DNA of 64,000 nucleotides from Fennellomyces sp. T-0311 (GCA_025266875.1 JALLLT010000010.1:1-64000), one strand, 5' to 3'; counted from the first letter of the stretch, positions 1-14,506 are shown. The notes: generated by a model from the letters alone, not told the origin. Program-made: numbers and translations.

Positions 1-782
1 TTTGTACTTGATCCACTGTAAGTACTTAAGAAGAAAAATGAGAGAGAGACGTGTAATGGCATGGTTTCACAATTATACCATAGTCCCCGTTCCTTGCGAA
101 TTCACTCCTATCGCCGAGGCATACCCTCCTCCAGGCTGGATTAAGCCTGGTAAGGACAAGTTCGAATACGAGCGTTCGCCCATCCAGGATACCTGGGCTG
201 AAATTGAAAAGATTGCCGAAGTTGGATTGGCGAAGAATATTGGAATCTCCAACTTCAACGTCCAGACCATTTTGGATATGTTGACCTACTGCAAGATCAA
301 GCCTGCTGTTTTGCAAGGTAAGGAGAACTGAATGGGTACGGAGGGAAATGGATGTGTTTATTGACATGAGTTTTATGATAGTTGAGCTCCATCCTTACCT
401 TCAACAGAAGCGTCTTGTTGACTGGGTCCACAAGCAAGGTATCCAAATCATGGCTTACTCTTCGTTCGGTCCTATCTCTTATTTGGAAATGACCGGTACC
501 GCCAAAGATGCTAAGCCTTTGATGGACCACGATGTGATCAAGTCTATTGCTGCTAAGCATAACAAGACTGCCGGTCAGGTTCTCCTCCGCTGGTCTGTCC
601 AGCGCAACATTGTTGTAATCCCCAAGTCATTGAACCAGGGCCGTATGGAAGCCAATCTTGGTGTCTTTGGCTGGGCTTTGGATGAGAGTGATCTCAAGGC
701 TATTTCCGCTTTGGATGCTGGCCTTCGTTTTAACGATACCATGGAACCCGCCTATGGCATCGATTTGCCTCTTTTCGACTAA
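1..782 (+). CDS. Aldo-keto reductase, 3' part (5' end outside window)
   Basis: NAD(P)H-dependent aldo-keto reductase of the xylose/aldose reductase type, a cytosolic TIM-barrel enzyme reducing sugar aldehydes or ketones. Exons read as 1-17, 84-317 and 382-782; introns 18-83 and 318-381 have GT-AG ends and splicing restores frame. The first exon and the second join to give YLIHFPVPCEF, which carries the catalytic His of the family. Later come WAEIEKIAEVGLAKNIGISN, the barrel strand VELHPYLQQ and the NADPH-binding motif IPKSLNQGRMEAN near the C-terminus. The protein ends GIDLPLFD. The N-terminal part with the catalytic Asp, Tyr and Lys lies upstream of the window. Substrate cannot be told from this fragment. 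It faces a decayed copy on the other strand just downstream. Confidence 0.93.
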
Positions 783-905
783 ATATAATTGTTCCAAACT
801 ATCCTAGACACCCATATTTTTGTACATATAGCATTGTAAAACAAAAAAACTGTTACAGCCGTTTGTTGACGTGTAAGTAGGACTTTTTTGTATGGTAATG
901 CTTAT

Positions 906-1263
906 CTAATAGAAGATTGGCAGCTCAAACCCATACACATCTTCGGCCAAGTTATTAAATCGAATATTTACACCCATAGCGTTAATGGCCTTGCAATCCT
1001 CATCATCCAATGCCCATACAAACATATCATAATTGGATTTTATGTATTCGACGTGAGCACTCTTGGGAATAACCGCAACTGGACGCTCCACAGACCAACG
1101 TACATACCGTTGCAACTCGAAAGCTTTTCCAAGCAATATATCGTATAACCCATAATGGTAAGTCCAACCGCAAATCAAAAGCGTTAGGGAAACCCTAGGT
1201 ACTACCGCCTTTTGTCTTACCTGCTGGTATAATGCATACGCTCGAATGCCGTTCTCTTTTAGC
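906..1263 (-). pseudogene. Decayed aldo-keto reductase copy (C-terminal fragment)
   Basis: The minus strand encodes RWSVERPVAVIPKSAHVEYI followed by WALDDEDCKAIN and a C-terminus FELPIFY. These match, segment for segment, the end of the aldo-keto reductase on the plus strand (RWSVQRNIVVIPKS, WALDESDLKAI, DLPLFD). A short stretch near 1215-1263 still reads LKENGIRAYALYQQ, like the preceding exon of the family. Sequence between them no longer aligns well, the typical barrel strand with HPYLQQ is missing, and I find no N-terminal exons further up to about 2 kb. The two loci are tail to tail, about 120 bp apart. The simplest reading is an inverted duplication with one copy degenerating. A very divergent or truncated expressed gene is not excluded. 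Confidence 0.6.
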
Positions 1264-1419
1264 TAGTATACAAGAGTTTTGCAGGGATTGAGAGCAAGCG
1301 ATATTAGTTTACTCTAATGAGTTGAATGGCGCCCATAGTAACGGTGTTTTCGGAAATTTATACATACAATGTGTGGTTGGAGTATGGATTAAGTGGTGGG
1401 ACCTGTCTAAACGTGTATA

Positions 1420-2416
1420 ACAGTACATAGAATCAGATAGCCGGCAGGGGCTAAGTATCTGAAGAGCTTATATGCTTCTGGATCAAAAGGATTATCACAG
1501 AGTCGTAACCAGGGCGATAAACTAGTCCACCACTCTTTGATTACAAATTCATGTTGTATGATATCGTCGACAAAAACGTTGCAATACCCAGTGTAAAAGA
1601 CGTTGCTAATTTTTCCCTATAAGCACAAATTAGATCATATCAGTGAAAGTCTATAATACAGTCTAATTGCTTTTCCAAGGTGTATGAGATATATTAGGAT
1701 CCAAACAAGAGGAACATCTTGTTAATTAAGAGCGTACACTCCCTGGTCTTTCCCAGTTCATCGTCCAACACTAGTACGCAACCCATAGACATCGTAAATG
1801 TAAAGTCAACCTTGTGCTCGGACATCACGTTAAAAAACTGACTAAACATTTGTACACGGAAATAATTGCGCTGCATAATGTCCATTCTACCGGTGATAAC
1901 TAGTCCAGTTCTTTCAGCAGATATGCGCAAACTAATAATGCGACGGTGACCAAATGATTTGTTTTTCGGTAATTCAGTGGCACATCTGAAGTATATTGCT
2001 GTAATAGGCTTATAGTGATAAAAAATCACATCTTGTTTTCGACCTAGATCGTCGTACATGTCGAAGAGCATCAATTATGAAATGTCTCGATCAAGGCGCA
2101 TATTTCTTTGGGTTTGTATATTCGGTGATGGCGAGTAACAATAAATGACCATTGGATTATATACGCTGCTGTAGTAGTCCAGAAAAGTTGGAACATGTAG
2201 TTAGGGGGAATAAGCTTTTTTGTCGTCAAAAGACGTAGTAAATGAATTCAGCCACATCGGCTCGGTATAAGCACCCAGACCTTTTTTAAAAGAAAAGAGG
2301 TTTGCAGTCTGTACACCCACATGACCTTGACGGAGAAGATGGCCTTTATGGCTAGCATTCAGCATGGAATTCCAAGCAGTGTACATATAAGCAAAACATG
2401 ATTGTGCTACATTCAT
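1420..2416 (-). pseudogene. Unrecognised minus-strand reading frame, interrupted
   Basis: Two open stretches (2416-2201 and 2074-1694) lie in the same frame, separated by in-frame stops. A third stretch (about 1619-1420) also reads like protein, with GKISNVFYTGYCNVFVDDII. The first stop could sit in an intron: a GT near 2230 and an AG near 2171 flank a CTAAC-like branch site. The second stop before 2074 has no obvious intron. I do not recognise any domain. Codon-like composition suggests a gene or recent pseudogene of a lineage-specific family rather than random sequence. Exon limits are approximate. Confidence 0.3.
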
Positions 2417-2770
2417 GCAGCTATGTAGCGGTGTTTATGGAGCCCGGAGATAACATTTTTATGTTCGCAGTGGACATACAAAACCTGTTACATACTTGGA
2501 ACCAGATCATGCCAAGGTTCTGGATGACTTACATACGCTTTTGGAATATTCATAAAGCCTCTTCAAAAAGAGTATGCGTTCTCTAAATTTAGAGACTTCT
2601 TTTCGTATCGATTTTTTAGTTGCACCATTCTTGGCGCGTTGTCACATCTGAAATCCGTTGTCGATTAATAAGGAGGTTTACATGTGATATTATAATTATT
2701 CTTTAAATACTTTCTAAGATTATTTATTTACAGTTCTAACATATATACTTTTTCTTTAAAAATTTTCAAT
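2417..2770. other. Intergenic, no gene seen
   Basis: AT-rich stretch between the interrupted reading frame and the 3' end of the Ser-rich secreted protein gene. It holds only short spurious frames. The A/T-rich part near 2690-2765 probably contains the 3' UTR and polyadenylation region of the minus-strand gene. Confidence 0.5.
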
Positions 2771-3324
2771 TTAAGCAAGCAAGACAGCGAAGCTAGCTGC
2801 AAAGAGAGCAACCAAGGCGGAAGCTTGAAGGAGAAGCGACTGAGGCCAGTCTGCAGTCACGCCAACGGCAGCATTCTCGGTGCTTTGACTGAGCTCAGAA
2901 GCCTCAGATCTGAGAGAACTCAAGAAACCTTCGGTGTGGGTCTCTGAAGCCGATGTAACGACGCTTGTAACTGGGCTTGAAGTAGCTGCAGAAACTGGAC
3001 TTGACGATGCAAAACTCGATTGTTGCAAGCTATCGCTCGATGCGAAAAGTGGGCTGGAACTGGCAGGGGAGTGGGTGCCAATCACCGATGGCGAGGTGTG
3101 TGTAGCACCTTGTTGACCCGTGTGTTGAGAATGAGTTGGTTGCTGATTACCATAAGTCTCTGATGGTTGCACAACCGGAACAGCTTTAATGATCGTCAGT
3201 TTTATTGGATAAAGCGTAACATTTAATAAATATGAAAAAAAAACCTACTTTCTGTACCAGCTTGCTGTTGGGCAGCCACAAGGACAGCGGTGATGAGCAA
3301 AGAGGCGAGCAGAGTCTTCATCAT
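2771..3324 (-). CDS. Ser/Thr-rich secreted protein, probably GPI-anchored
   Basis: Two exons, 3249-3324 and 2771-3183, joined across a 65-bp GT-AG intron with phase preserved; about 162 residues. It begins MMKTLLASLLITAVLVAAQQ, a clear signal peptide. The middle is a low-complexity Ser/Thr/Pro/Gln stalk (many SSP and SAS runs) suited to O-glycosylation. The C-terminus is a hydrophobic tail (ASALVALFAASFAVLLA) after small residues, the layout of a GPI-anchor signal. No catalytic domain is visible. A cell-surface or wall mannoprotein role is inferred from architecture only. It lies 92 bp downstream of a subtilisin-like protease gene on the same strand that has a similar C-terminal tail. Confidence 0.8.
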
Positions 3325-3416
3325 ATTGTCCAAAAAACGAAAGAGTACAGAAAAAAAACATATTCTTGTTCTCGAATTTTAATGCAGGATTAGGTGAAAC
3401 CCATGATGAAAGTTAA

Positions 3417-5043
3417 TTATAATAAATATTGAATGACGGCACCAGCGAGGAGAAGAATGAGAGGTGGTGATGCAGAACTCTGATATGCTGAGCTTGCGGC
3501 CCGAAAAATATACAGCGGATCGCCATCAATTGGATGATTGAAAACGATATTTGCCAGCGTCGATCCATTATACCCTTGAACATGATACCCATCGTCTACT
3601 GCATTATCCGCAATTGTCTTGTTGTCGTTGCCCATGACATCGATTTCAAAGTCATTACTGATTCGACTGGACACATGTTTCACATGCTGCAGCAACTTGC
3701 TCGGGGTATAATCCTTCTGGGACAGAAACAATGCCATCACCCCGGCGACATCTATCCGAACGATGTTATTTTCTGTAAACTCGACGGGGGAGAGAACGTA
3801 CGTGGAGCGGCCATGGAAGTACCAGTCATGGTATGTTCATCTTCGTCGTTCCATATAGATACAATATCCGTTCCGGGCGCGAATCTATAAATTGGTAGAA
3901 TTAATTTAATGCTGAAAAAGTGACGTGAGCCTACATGTCGACACATTTGCCAAAGTTGGAATATTTGGCAATCGAATCGTCTTCATCAATAGCACCGACG
4001 GTGACTGCACCGGGAGTGGAGCCTGGCGAATATTTGCATGCGTCTTCACCATAATTGCCCGCTGTATTAAAAAAATAAATCAGCTATGGGAATTTTTTTG
4101 CAATAATTTTATACCTGCAATAACAACGTGGATACCGAGCGAAATGGCGTGGTCAATGGCATCATTAGCTGCTTGATTATAAAATGTGCCTAACGACAAA
4201 CTGTATTCACGTTGTTAGCGAATAAAGTATTGAGGAAAAAAATGATGACAATTACTTGACGATCGATTTTGAGTTGTTTTTGGCTGTATGCTGTTCGACA
4301 ACGTAGGACATGCCCTTCAACAGGTCTGAAAGCATTCCATTGCCTTTGCTATCTAGTGTTTTAACAGAAATGATATTGGATTTTTTGGCAACACCGTATT
4401 CGGTTCCGCTGCATACGCCCGCCACAAAGGTGCCATGGCCATTGTAGTCCTCGGTATTGTCGTCATCGACAAACGAAGGGCCCCAGGACAACCTGTCTTT
4501 GAGATCAGGATGATCTGAGACGCCAGTGTCCAGTATGTAAATGTTAACGTCTCGGCCTTGGGAGGTTGGAAAGCGGTATTGGTTGTTTGTGCCGCGACGT
4601 TGATCGATGCGGTCCAATCCCTTTATACAACAATTATTACAGCTGAATTAAATTTCAGAAAATGGACATACCCAGCTGGGCGGATCTGATTGAACAAGCT
4701 CTTGCAACGACAGGGGCACATCTTTTACCCAGTAGTTCACGGCATCGTCGGTCAGCAGCGATTCGTCTGGAATGTGACCCGAGTACCACTGGAAACTGCC
4801 GATGGTCGAGGGGTTGATGGTGGCCGAGGCGAGTGAGGAGGAGAGGGTGGCATTGGTGCTATTGCTCAATGGCGAACGGAACTGCTGGATGCGCTTGATA
4901 TGGTTAGTGATGTTGAGCTGCGGGAGGTCTGGTTTGAGGACGACGATATAGCTGTCGTCGGATTGTGAGGAGGCCAGCAGGGCATTTAGTACTAGCAGTA
5001 GTAAGGCTGCTAGTATGAAAGGAGTGGAAGGGGTGGTGTGCAT
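3417..5043 (-). CDS. Subtilisin-like serine protease (proteinase K family) with C-terminal hydrophobic tail
   Basis: Six exons: 4672-5043, 4256-4620, 4115-4200, 3935-4061, 3802-3884, 3417-3751; 455 residues. Signal peptide MHTTPSTPFILAALLLLVLN, then an I9-type propeptide (SYIVVLKPDLPQL) to about residue 115. The S8 catalytic triad is complete: Asp155 in ILDTGVSDHPDL, His186 in NGHGTFVAG and Ser340 in GTSMAAPHVAG. The oxyanion Asn is in VIAAGNYGED. The intron after exon 5 splits the codon of the His that follows the catalytic Ser motif. The protein ends SPPLILLLAGAVIQYLL, a hydrophobic tail consistent with a GPI anchor, so the mature enzyme may stay at the cell surface. The start at 5043 is chosen because the signal peptide begins there; an in-frame ATG at 5172 would bury it. 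Confidence 0.93.
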
Positions 5044-5273
5044 TAGACACCTGGATTGAAAGAGAGAGGAAAAAACATTCTTATCTGGAAATATTACTTC
5101 CATTGTGATGTAGGACAAATTCTGGATATTGGATTTGTGCGACCATGCCGCTGAGCTCACGTTCTCGGCCATTCTTTTATTCGCGTTTGTTAGGGGAAAG
5201 AGGAATTGTGGGGCTAGTTAGAGAGAAAGCATTAAAGTACGGGGATTGACTGTCGTGGAGGGACGCGGGAAAC

Positions 5274-8405
<3,132 letters not shown>

Positions 8406-8613
8406 GGTATAAGGTTCCACTCAGGGTTGCAAAAGGCACTCTCTATGATTTATGAAGAGGGCGGATGGGATTCCAAGAGAAGAAGAAAAAAGATTTCAAT
8501 ATCCCTGGGAAGCAGAAAAAAAGGTGGAAGCGAGGCTCTTGCCAACTTATGCGTTGGTGTCGGACCCTAATCCACGTCATCTGCGTGGCCCTTCACGCTT
8601 ACTGGAAACTAAA

Positions 8614-10910
8614 TCACACCTCTTTATTATACGTCCATTGTTCCATAGCTATCGCCATCGATGGGTCAGACGGTGCTCCACATCGCGCACAATGCGTTCG
8701 CTTGGCAAAATCTATCCGTGAAAGGGGTCGTCAGCCACTATGTACACCTAGATAACGGAAAAACACTTACTATGGAAGCCACATGCTTCGCTCTGACAAA
8801 TCCAGTCACCAGCTAATATATCGTTCTGCATCAGCGTTTCATTGTCTTATTATGCACAAAGAGCTGTCGCTTACGTTTTACAGCGGTCGATACACCCGTA
8901 GGCAGAGCGCTGGGCGACATACTTGTCCTTGCTGCGCCGCAGAAAAGACATTGCTGTCTGTTGGCGAAATTGTGTGTGCTACAAGCCGTACTAACAAAAA
9001 AAAAGGCTCAGCTTAGCAACTGCGCCTCGACTTTTTTTTCTCTTTCCTTACCAGATCCAATCACCAGCGCGGTACTGCGTGGAAACGGGTACAGGTGTAT
9101 GGTATGGTGTTGCTCCAGTTGCCGCAGCTGCTGCCGAATCGGCGTAGCTGTATTGCTGTTGCGGATAAGCAGGAGGATGAGGATTCGGTGTATGGCATCG
9201 ATAACACGCGGTTCGTGAAGCAAAGTTTTGAAAGCAACATTCTGGATTCGGGCAGAACCAGTCGCCCGGTCGAACTTGGTGTCGAGAAACAGGGGTGGCA
9301 ACCGTTGCAGCAGCTGGACCAGTAGGTGTGGTAGGTGTTGAAGATGAAGGATTTGCCGGTTTATTGGTTGCTTGGGGTCGATCGGTTCCACACTTCCAGC
9401 ATTGATTGCGCGACGAGTAGTTGTGGAACTGACAAGTCGTATTTGGACAGAGCCAGTCGCCTGGTGTAAAGTTGGATGTGGGAGTAGATGATGGCGGCGT
9501 TGCACTCGGGTTATTGGTGTTGTTATGTGGACTTTCTGCATTGCATTTGAAGCAGTTACGTCTTGACGCAAAGTTGTGAAAGGAGCAGTTTGGACACATC
9601 CAATCACCAGGTCGCAAACGACGATTATTGGCTTGAACAGGGAATGAGGTGAGGAGACCGCCTGCTTGTTCAATCACATGTTCGCTACTAGGTGCCACCT
9701 CAATGGGCCGATCACCAAGGCATCGTCCGTTCAACCGTAAGGCACGAAGTGCCTCGTCGTGAGACTGAAACAGAACAAATCCGGAAAGACTTGGTTTGGA
9801 ATGTTCGGTCGTTTGAATCATCCAAGTTGTGCTAGGTCGCAAGCCATTTGATGAAAACCATGCTTCCAATTCACCCTGGGTCAATTCATACGGCAATCCA
9901 GCGATTCGAACAACTTTGGACTCTTCATTTTTGAACCGTTTGACATCAGCACCGTAATGAATGGGTTTTGTAAATACGTCCGGATGACAAAAGCTTGTCA
10001 AATGACGCACGACCATGGCAACTGTAAGAGCTGCATCCATGCCTGGATCGTCTGTCACTGGACGTTCAATATGAAATGCCTCGCAAAGATCGGTCAATGA
10101 GGTCGTTCGTAAACTAATTTCCGGATGATGCTGCATCTGCCAGCGCTGTACTTCTTGTTTCAGGTCAAACATTTGGTACATGGAAAGATACTCTGGCAGT
10201 TCGAGATTCTTATCCATCGCTTCACGCGCCATCTGAATTCGCAATATCCATCCACCGTGTGTCACGAAACAAAACGACTTGTCGCGCGATAAGATTTCTT
10301 CTTGGACGTATTGATCGAATTCGCGAATGGCGTCTTTGAATGTTCCTGCAGAGCTGAGCTTGTCCCAAGTGATGTTCGTGATTTGTGTGCAAAAGTTCGT
10401 CAATGGCGTGCGTTCTGGTCGTACGAGGATATGGTGATCATGAACAACTTCCATCGTCGTGGTATCGAGCACAACAAATGCAAGGTCTGCTATGCCGTCA
10501 GAATCGTCTTCCATATTACAAAAAACAACTTCGTTACCAATGATTTCCGAATTTTCCTATGCGTTTTTTTTTGTCGTCAGTTTTTTCGTCGTATTTTGCT
10601 GTCTCTTTCCATTTACCTTGGTTACTTGAATTGCGGCAGGGTTTGTTAAATTTTCATCACAGGTAGCCTCGACATGGAGTACAATTAGACAATCGAAAGG
10701 TACAACTGATACTGGTTGATTATCTTCTGGTTTCGTTGGATCGGTCTACATTGCCGTTGAGTTACTCTATTGCTTTGTGGCCAAAGGATCCATTCCGACC
10801 TTAACCTCAGGAGCAATTCCATTTTCTTCCGTCTTCAGGTGCTGCTTTCGATCCTCTTCGTGATCGTCGCTGCCAAGTTCATCGGCTTTCCGCTTCTTTG
10901 TGGAGTCCAT
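8614..10910 (-). CDS. ERI1-like exonuclease-fold protein (catalytic residues lost) with RRM and five RanBP2 zinc fingers
   Basis: Six exons: 10800-10910, 10617-10745, 9052-10556, 8875-8990, 8771-8812, 8614-8711; 666 residues. The N-terminus has a basic KKRK cluster, a possible nuclear signal. Residues about 54-270 follow the ERI1/3'hExo DEDDh exonuclease pattern: LHVEATC, then VVLDTTTMEVV, FCTQITNITW, THGGW and DDPGMDAALTVA. Of the five expected catalytic residues only the motif I Glu and the last Asp appear kept. Motif I Asp is His (about residue 61), motif II Asp is His (about 180), and the motif III His is not His. An RRM follows (about 294-370, VVRIAGLPYELTQGELEAWF). Then come five RanBP2-type fingers, each with GDW, two Cys pairs and an HNFA.R-like core; fingers 4 and 5 are split by introns. 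It probably binds single-stranded RNA without cutting it. Confidence 0.85.
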
Positions 10911-11700
10911 CGAACACAGAGTTTGTGCGACCTGGGCTTCAAAAAAAAATATGATTTTGTTTAATAGCGAGGAGCACCCATTTAGGTTGAACTGGTTATT
11001 CGTCTTTAACGATGACAGCAGGTTTTACAGTAGTGTACCCATGGTAACTACCAGCACTATGAGAACATTGAACAACGGTTACTGTTATGGTGGATGAGTT
11101 ACTTTATTAACAAGACCGACGCGAATGTGTAGATCACAACTCAACAGATGTTGGCTGGATGGTCCGTCGTCAAACTCCGTATTGCTATTTCTATTGCTAC
11201 TATGTCTCTATTAAATCAGAGAATATATAGCAAGAAACAGTAAATATTTTTGAAAGGGATTAACATAGCGATCCTACTTACACACAAAGAGTACAAATTT
11301 TTACCAGAGAGAGAAAACTACCAAGGCAAAGAAACGACCGGAATATCGCATCGAATTTACCTTTCGGCGTACGTTCTCTTGAAAATAATTTTGCACTAGA
11401 TACCCTTACTTATCAAATACCTATAAAGTTAATAACGGCGGATTTAAGGCACCTGGTATATCAAGTTAAATACTAGAAATTGTATGTAGCTAAGATTACC
11501 GATAAGTATAAGTGCTCTTAACAACCCGACTTTAGCATCTGACCTATATTTTAAAGTTGGTTCTATCAAAGTGCTGTAATTTTGATGAGCAAGAGATATC
11601 GTTTGAGCTAATCCTTAGGGGTACAACTGGCAAAAGGATCTAACACGAACAACGGCACTCTCGGCAGCCTAATGGATTCGGTCACGCGTATTCACCAGGA
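10911..11700. other. AT-rich intergenic region, no gene seen
   Basis: Upstream of the exonuclease-fold/zinc-finger gene. Frames are short and stop-rich on both strands. The first few hundred bases presumably hold that gene's promoter and 5' UTR, but no motif stands out. Confidence 0.5.
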
Positions 11701-14060
11701 GAACATTAATGACGATGAAGGAATTGAACGAACCATAGCGAATCCATAGAAATTTTGTACTTCATTTATTTCTTAAATATCCGCTTTGATTGCAGCTTGT
11801 GCTTATTTTTTGCACGCCACAACTATCATGGTGTATACACCATAATGTCAGAAAACAAATTATCGGCATTTTCTCTGTACTCAATATGTACAATAAAATG
11901 TAGATGTACCTTTTTAATTAACCCGGGTAACACGCTCTTACCTTTTCGCCTCAGAAAAGCAACCACGGGACAAAGTTGTCAATATAGCTATATGCACTAT
12001 GTATTTCCCTTTCTCTTATCGGTGTTAAAGTATCGTCAGGTTCACTTACACCTGAAACCGTTGTATTGCTGCTTTTATACGTAGTATTCGATGCAAAAAG
12101 TGTGTCCGCAAAATTTCTGTTACTAAATCACCACAGTCCTCAATGATCTTGACGCTTTACACACCAAGCTTCTTGTAAACTGTGTTCAAGTCTTGAAAAT
12201 GGAAAGCTCAGACAGGCAATGGGGATTGCTTCGAAGCTGCTCAAAATTGGGCTAATAGAGAGCTACAACACGTAGTACTGGTAAACTCTATATTATGGAT
12301 GAGAAAGCCAAAGCAAGCGCTAAGTATACTGAAGATGATATGCGCGCGACAGCACCCTCCGAATAGCCAACACTTTACGAGAGACGAGAAGAAGCCAAAC
12401 GATTCCTCGATACTATATTGGATTTCGCCCGTTTCCTTCAGCGCAGCGATTTTTACTTGTACAATTCCAAGTTCTTTAACTTGGATATATTCAAATGTGC
12501 ACATCTCATGAAGGATTGATGTAACTCGGCTCTATCCTGTAAAAGTACATATATATGTACGCGCATTCTCTCGTTATTATAACGTTACCCACAATTAGTT
12601 AAAAAGTTATAATTTATTTTGAGAGGTAATAGACCTGCTCCTAAAGGTATTAGGTCTCTCCCTTGCGGTTCGAAGGTGTCGTTAAATTTGTACAAAAGGA
12701 TGAGAAAATCCATGCTTGAAAAAAAACCATATCGGTGAACGAAAAAAAAGCAGGTCAGTGTAGCCCAAGATGGTGGGTGTTACCCACAATTACCAGCGAG
12801 TTCCAAACGCGACTTTCCGACTCCTACCACCCATTAGCCAGTTTATCAAGTAAATAACTCAAAATCTCTCAATTGAACGGCAGAAAAGTGTGCGAGCGGA
12901 TGCTGGCTATGGCGAAAAGGACATGTTTCCTGCTTGAGTAAACCCTCTATCACGGTATGAACATTGGTACGTAATGAGGCCAGGTATAGAGAACTTGCTT
13001 ATTAAAGATAACTTAGACATTATATCGCCATTAATATCACGGTTGATGTTATCAAAGCTGATCATATAAAATCCGGCCGACCGAAGCGCTGTTTCTTTCA
13101 ATTCGATGCTGGATACTTGCCGCAATCTGAGATGCTTACACTTAGAGTCACAGCGAAACCTCAGACTCCTCCCAGCTGGCAGTGGGCTCGGGCATGCTCG
13201 AAATGCTATCACATCAAATGCAATACAAAGACACTATTGATATCGCAAACAATCTACTACCACAATGCCCTCAGCTAAAACTCCGTAGTACTGCCGATGG
13301 TTAACTAAAAATCCTGGAACTCATTGAGAGACACTGTAAGAGCCTGGATAAACTGTATCGGCGATCGAGACAGCTGTGGTGACATTTTCCATAATGTGGA
13401 CGATACTGAACCCCACTTCAAGTCGATGGATCTATAACTGATATATTTCAGCAACTACCGTGATGAAGAAAAAGAGTTACAGGACCTGATTCCACTATTG
13501 GTTAAAACATGAGCACGTTAGAAAAGCTGCATATATCGCTGGATGCGTTTTCCTCAGAACCTAACAGTTGCGCGTCGTCGATCAATATCGAACTCCAAAG
13601 CTGGAAGTCCCGTGATATACGTACAATCCTGGAGAAGATAGGATAACTTAGGGCGGTATCCATGAAATAATCAAACGAGTCCATATTCGGAACGAGCAAA
13701 CCTCACGATTTGCAATGATACACCGTGCGAAATTTTCATATCGTTGCTCTGCTGTACAAAGTTGATACATCTGATGGTTGGCCTTCTTGATCCGTCACAC
13801 GATAGAAGTAGCTGGCTATATTTTGAAGTACCAATAGCTCCTACGGTCTTCACCCTTAAAGGCGATCATTACTAGCACCTACTCATTCAGTGATGCAGAT
13901 CTTCTTATGTCCACCGATATTCCAACGTTGGAAGCGATAGGGATTCAAAGCTCCGGGAAGGCCCTGACATCAGAAGTATGGCACGTGTTTTTTCAAGAAG
14001 TTGGAATCAAGTCCGAATCTTCGGTTTATGTATCTGTTTGACATAAACAAGCTTGCCTGT
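11700..14060 (+). pseudogene. Decayed F-box/LRR-type gene
   Basis: Scattered plus-strand segments read like leucine-rich repeats of fungal F-box/LRR proteins, in shifting frames with stops between. Near 13215-13370: DTIDIANNLLPQCPQLKL, then KILELIERHCKSLDKLY. Near 13507-13640: STLEKLHISLDAFSSEP. Near 13885-14010: MSTDIPTLEAIGIQSSGKAL then TSEVWHVFFQEVGIKSES. The CPQLK and HCKSL patterns repeat as in Mucorales F-box/LRR families. No continuous frame or consistent splicing scheme connects the parts, so I call it a relic. The F-box itself was not found and the 5' limit is a guess. Confidence 0.45.
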
Positions 14061-14506
14061 GATAGTACAATTGCATTGGAGAAGCTGAACGGTTGCAAGG
14101 GAGAGGAGGAAAATGCCCAGCCCGACCATACTATAACCACGCAGTCTTGCTTGAGGAAAAATGAAACATGTATATCACTCCTTATTTCACTGCGCACTCC
14201 TTCGATCTCTCTGGACTTTTACATACGTAGAACCCCGGCATTTTATTGCACAAATAAAAAACTTGTGTACATACCGTGGGTGCATGATGAATATTAATAA
14301 GATACGCACAGGCAAAACATTGGAGTGCCACATTAATTCCTATGTGTTGCGGATCGTAGTGTACATAGCATCTCCGGAAAATGCTGCGCGATCTATGTCA
14401 CACAACCGCGAATCCAATCCACGGGGCTGATGAGGTTACTTCGGAAGCCAATTTGTATTACTTTTTGCGCTTCTTTTCCACTTTCTCCTCCTTCTCTTCT
14501 TCCTCC
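14061..14506. other. Intergenic between LRR relic and orphan gene
   Basis: No protein-like frame of note. Pyrimidine-rich runs near 14470-14505 (CTTTCTCC-type) lie just upstream of the likely start codon of the next gene and look like a fungal core promoter or 5' UTR. Confidence 0.35.

Noticed and set aside
8452..8755. Plus-strand frames upstream of cullin
   Set aside because: They overlap the last exon of the exonuclease-fold/zinc-finger gene on the minus strand and have no domain.
9008..9673. Alternative 221-codon minus-strand frame
   Set aside because: It overlaps the zinc-finger region in another frame; the spliced zinc-finger frame is clearly the real one.
12620..12690. tRNA-like stretch with GGTTCGAA and flanking hairpin
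   Set aside because: The T-loop word is present but no matching acceptor stem or A box could be formed.
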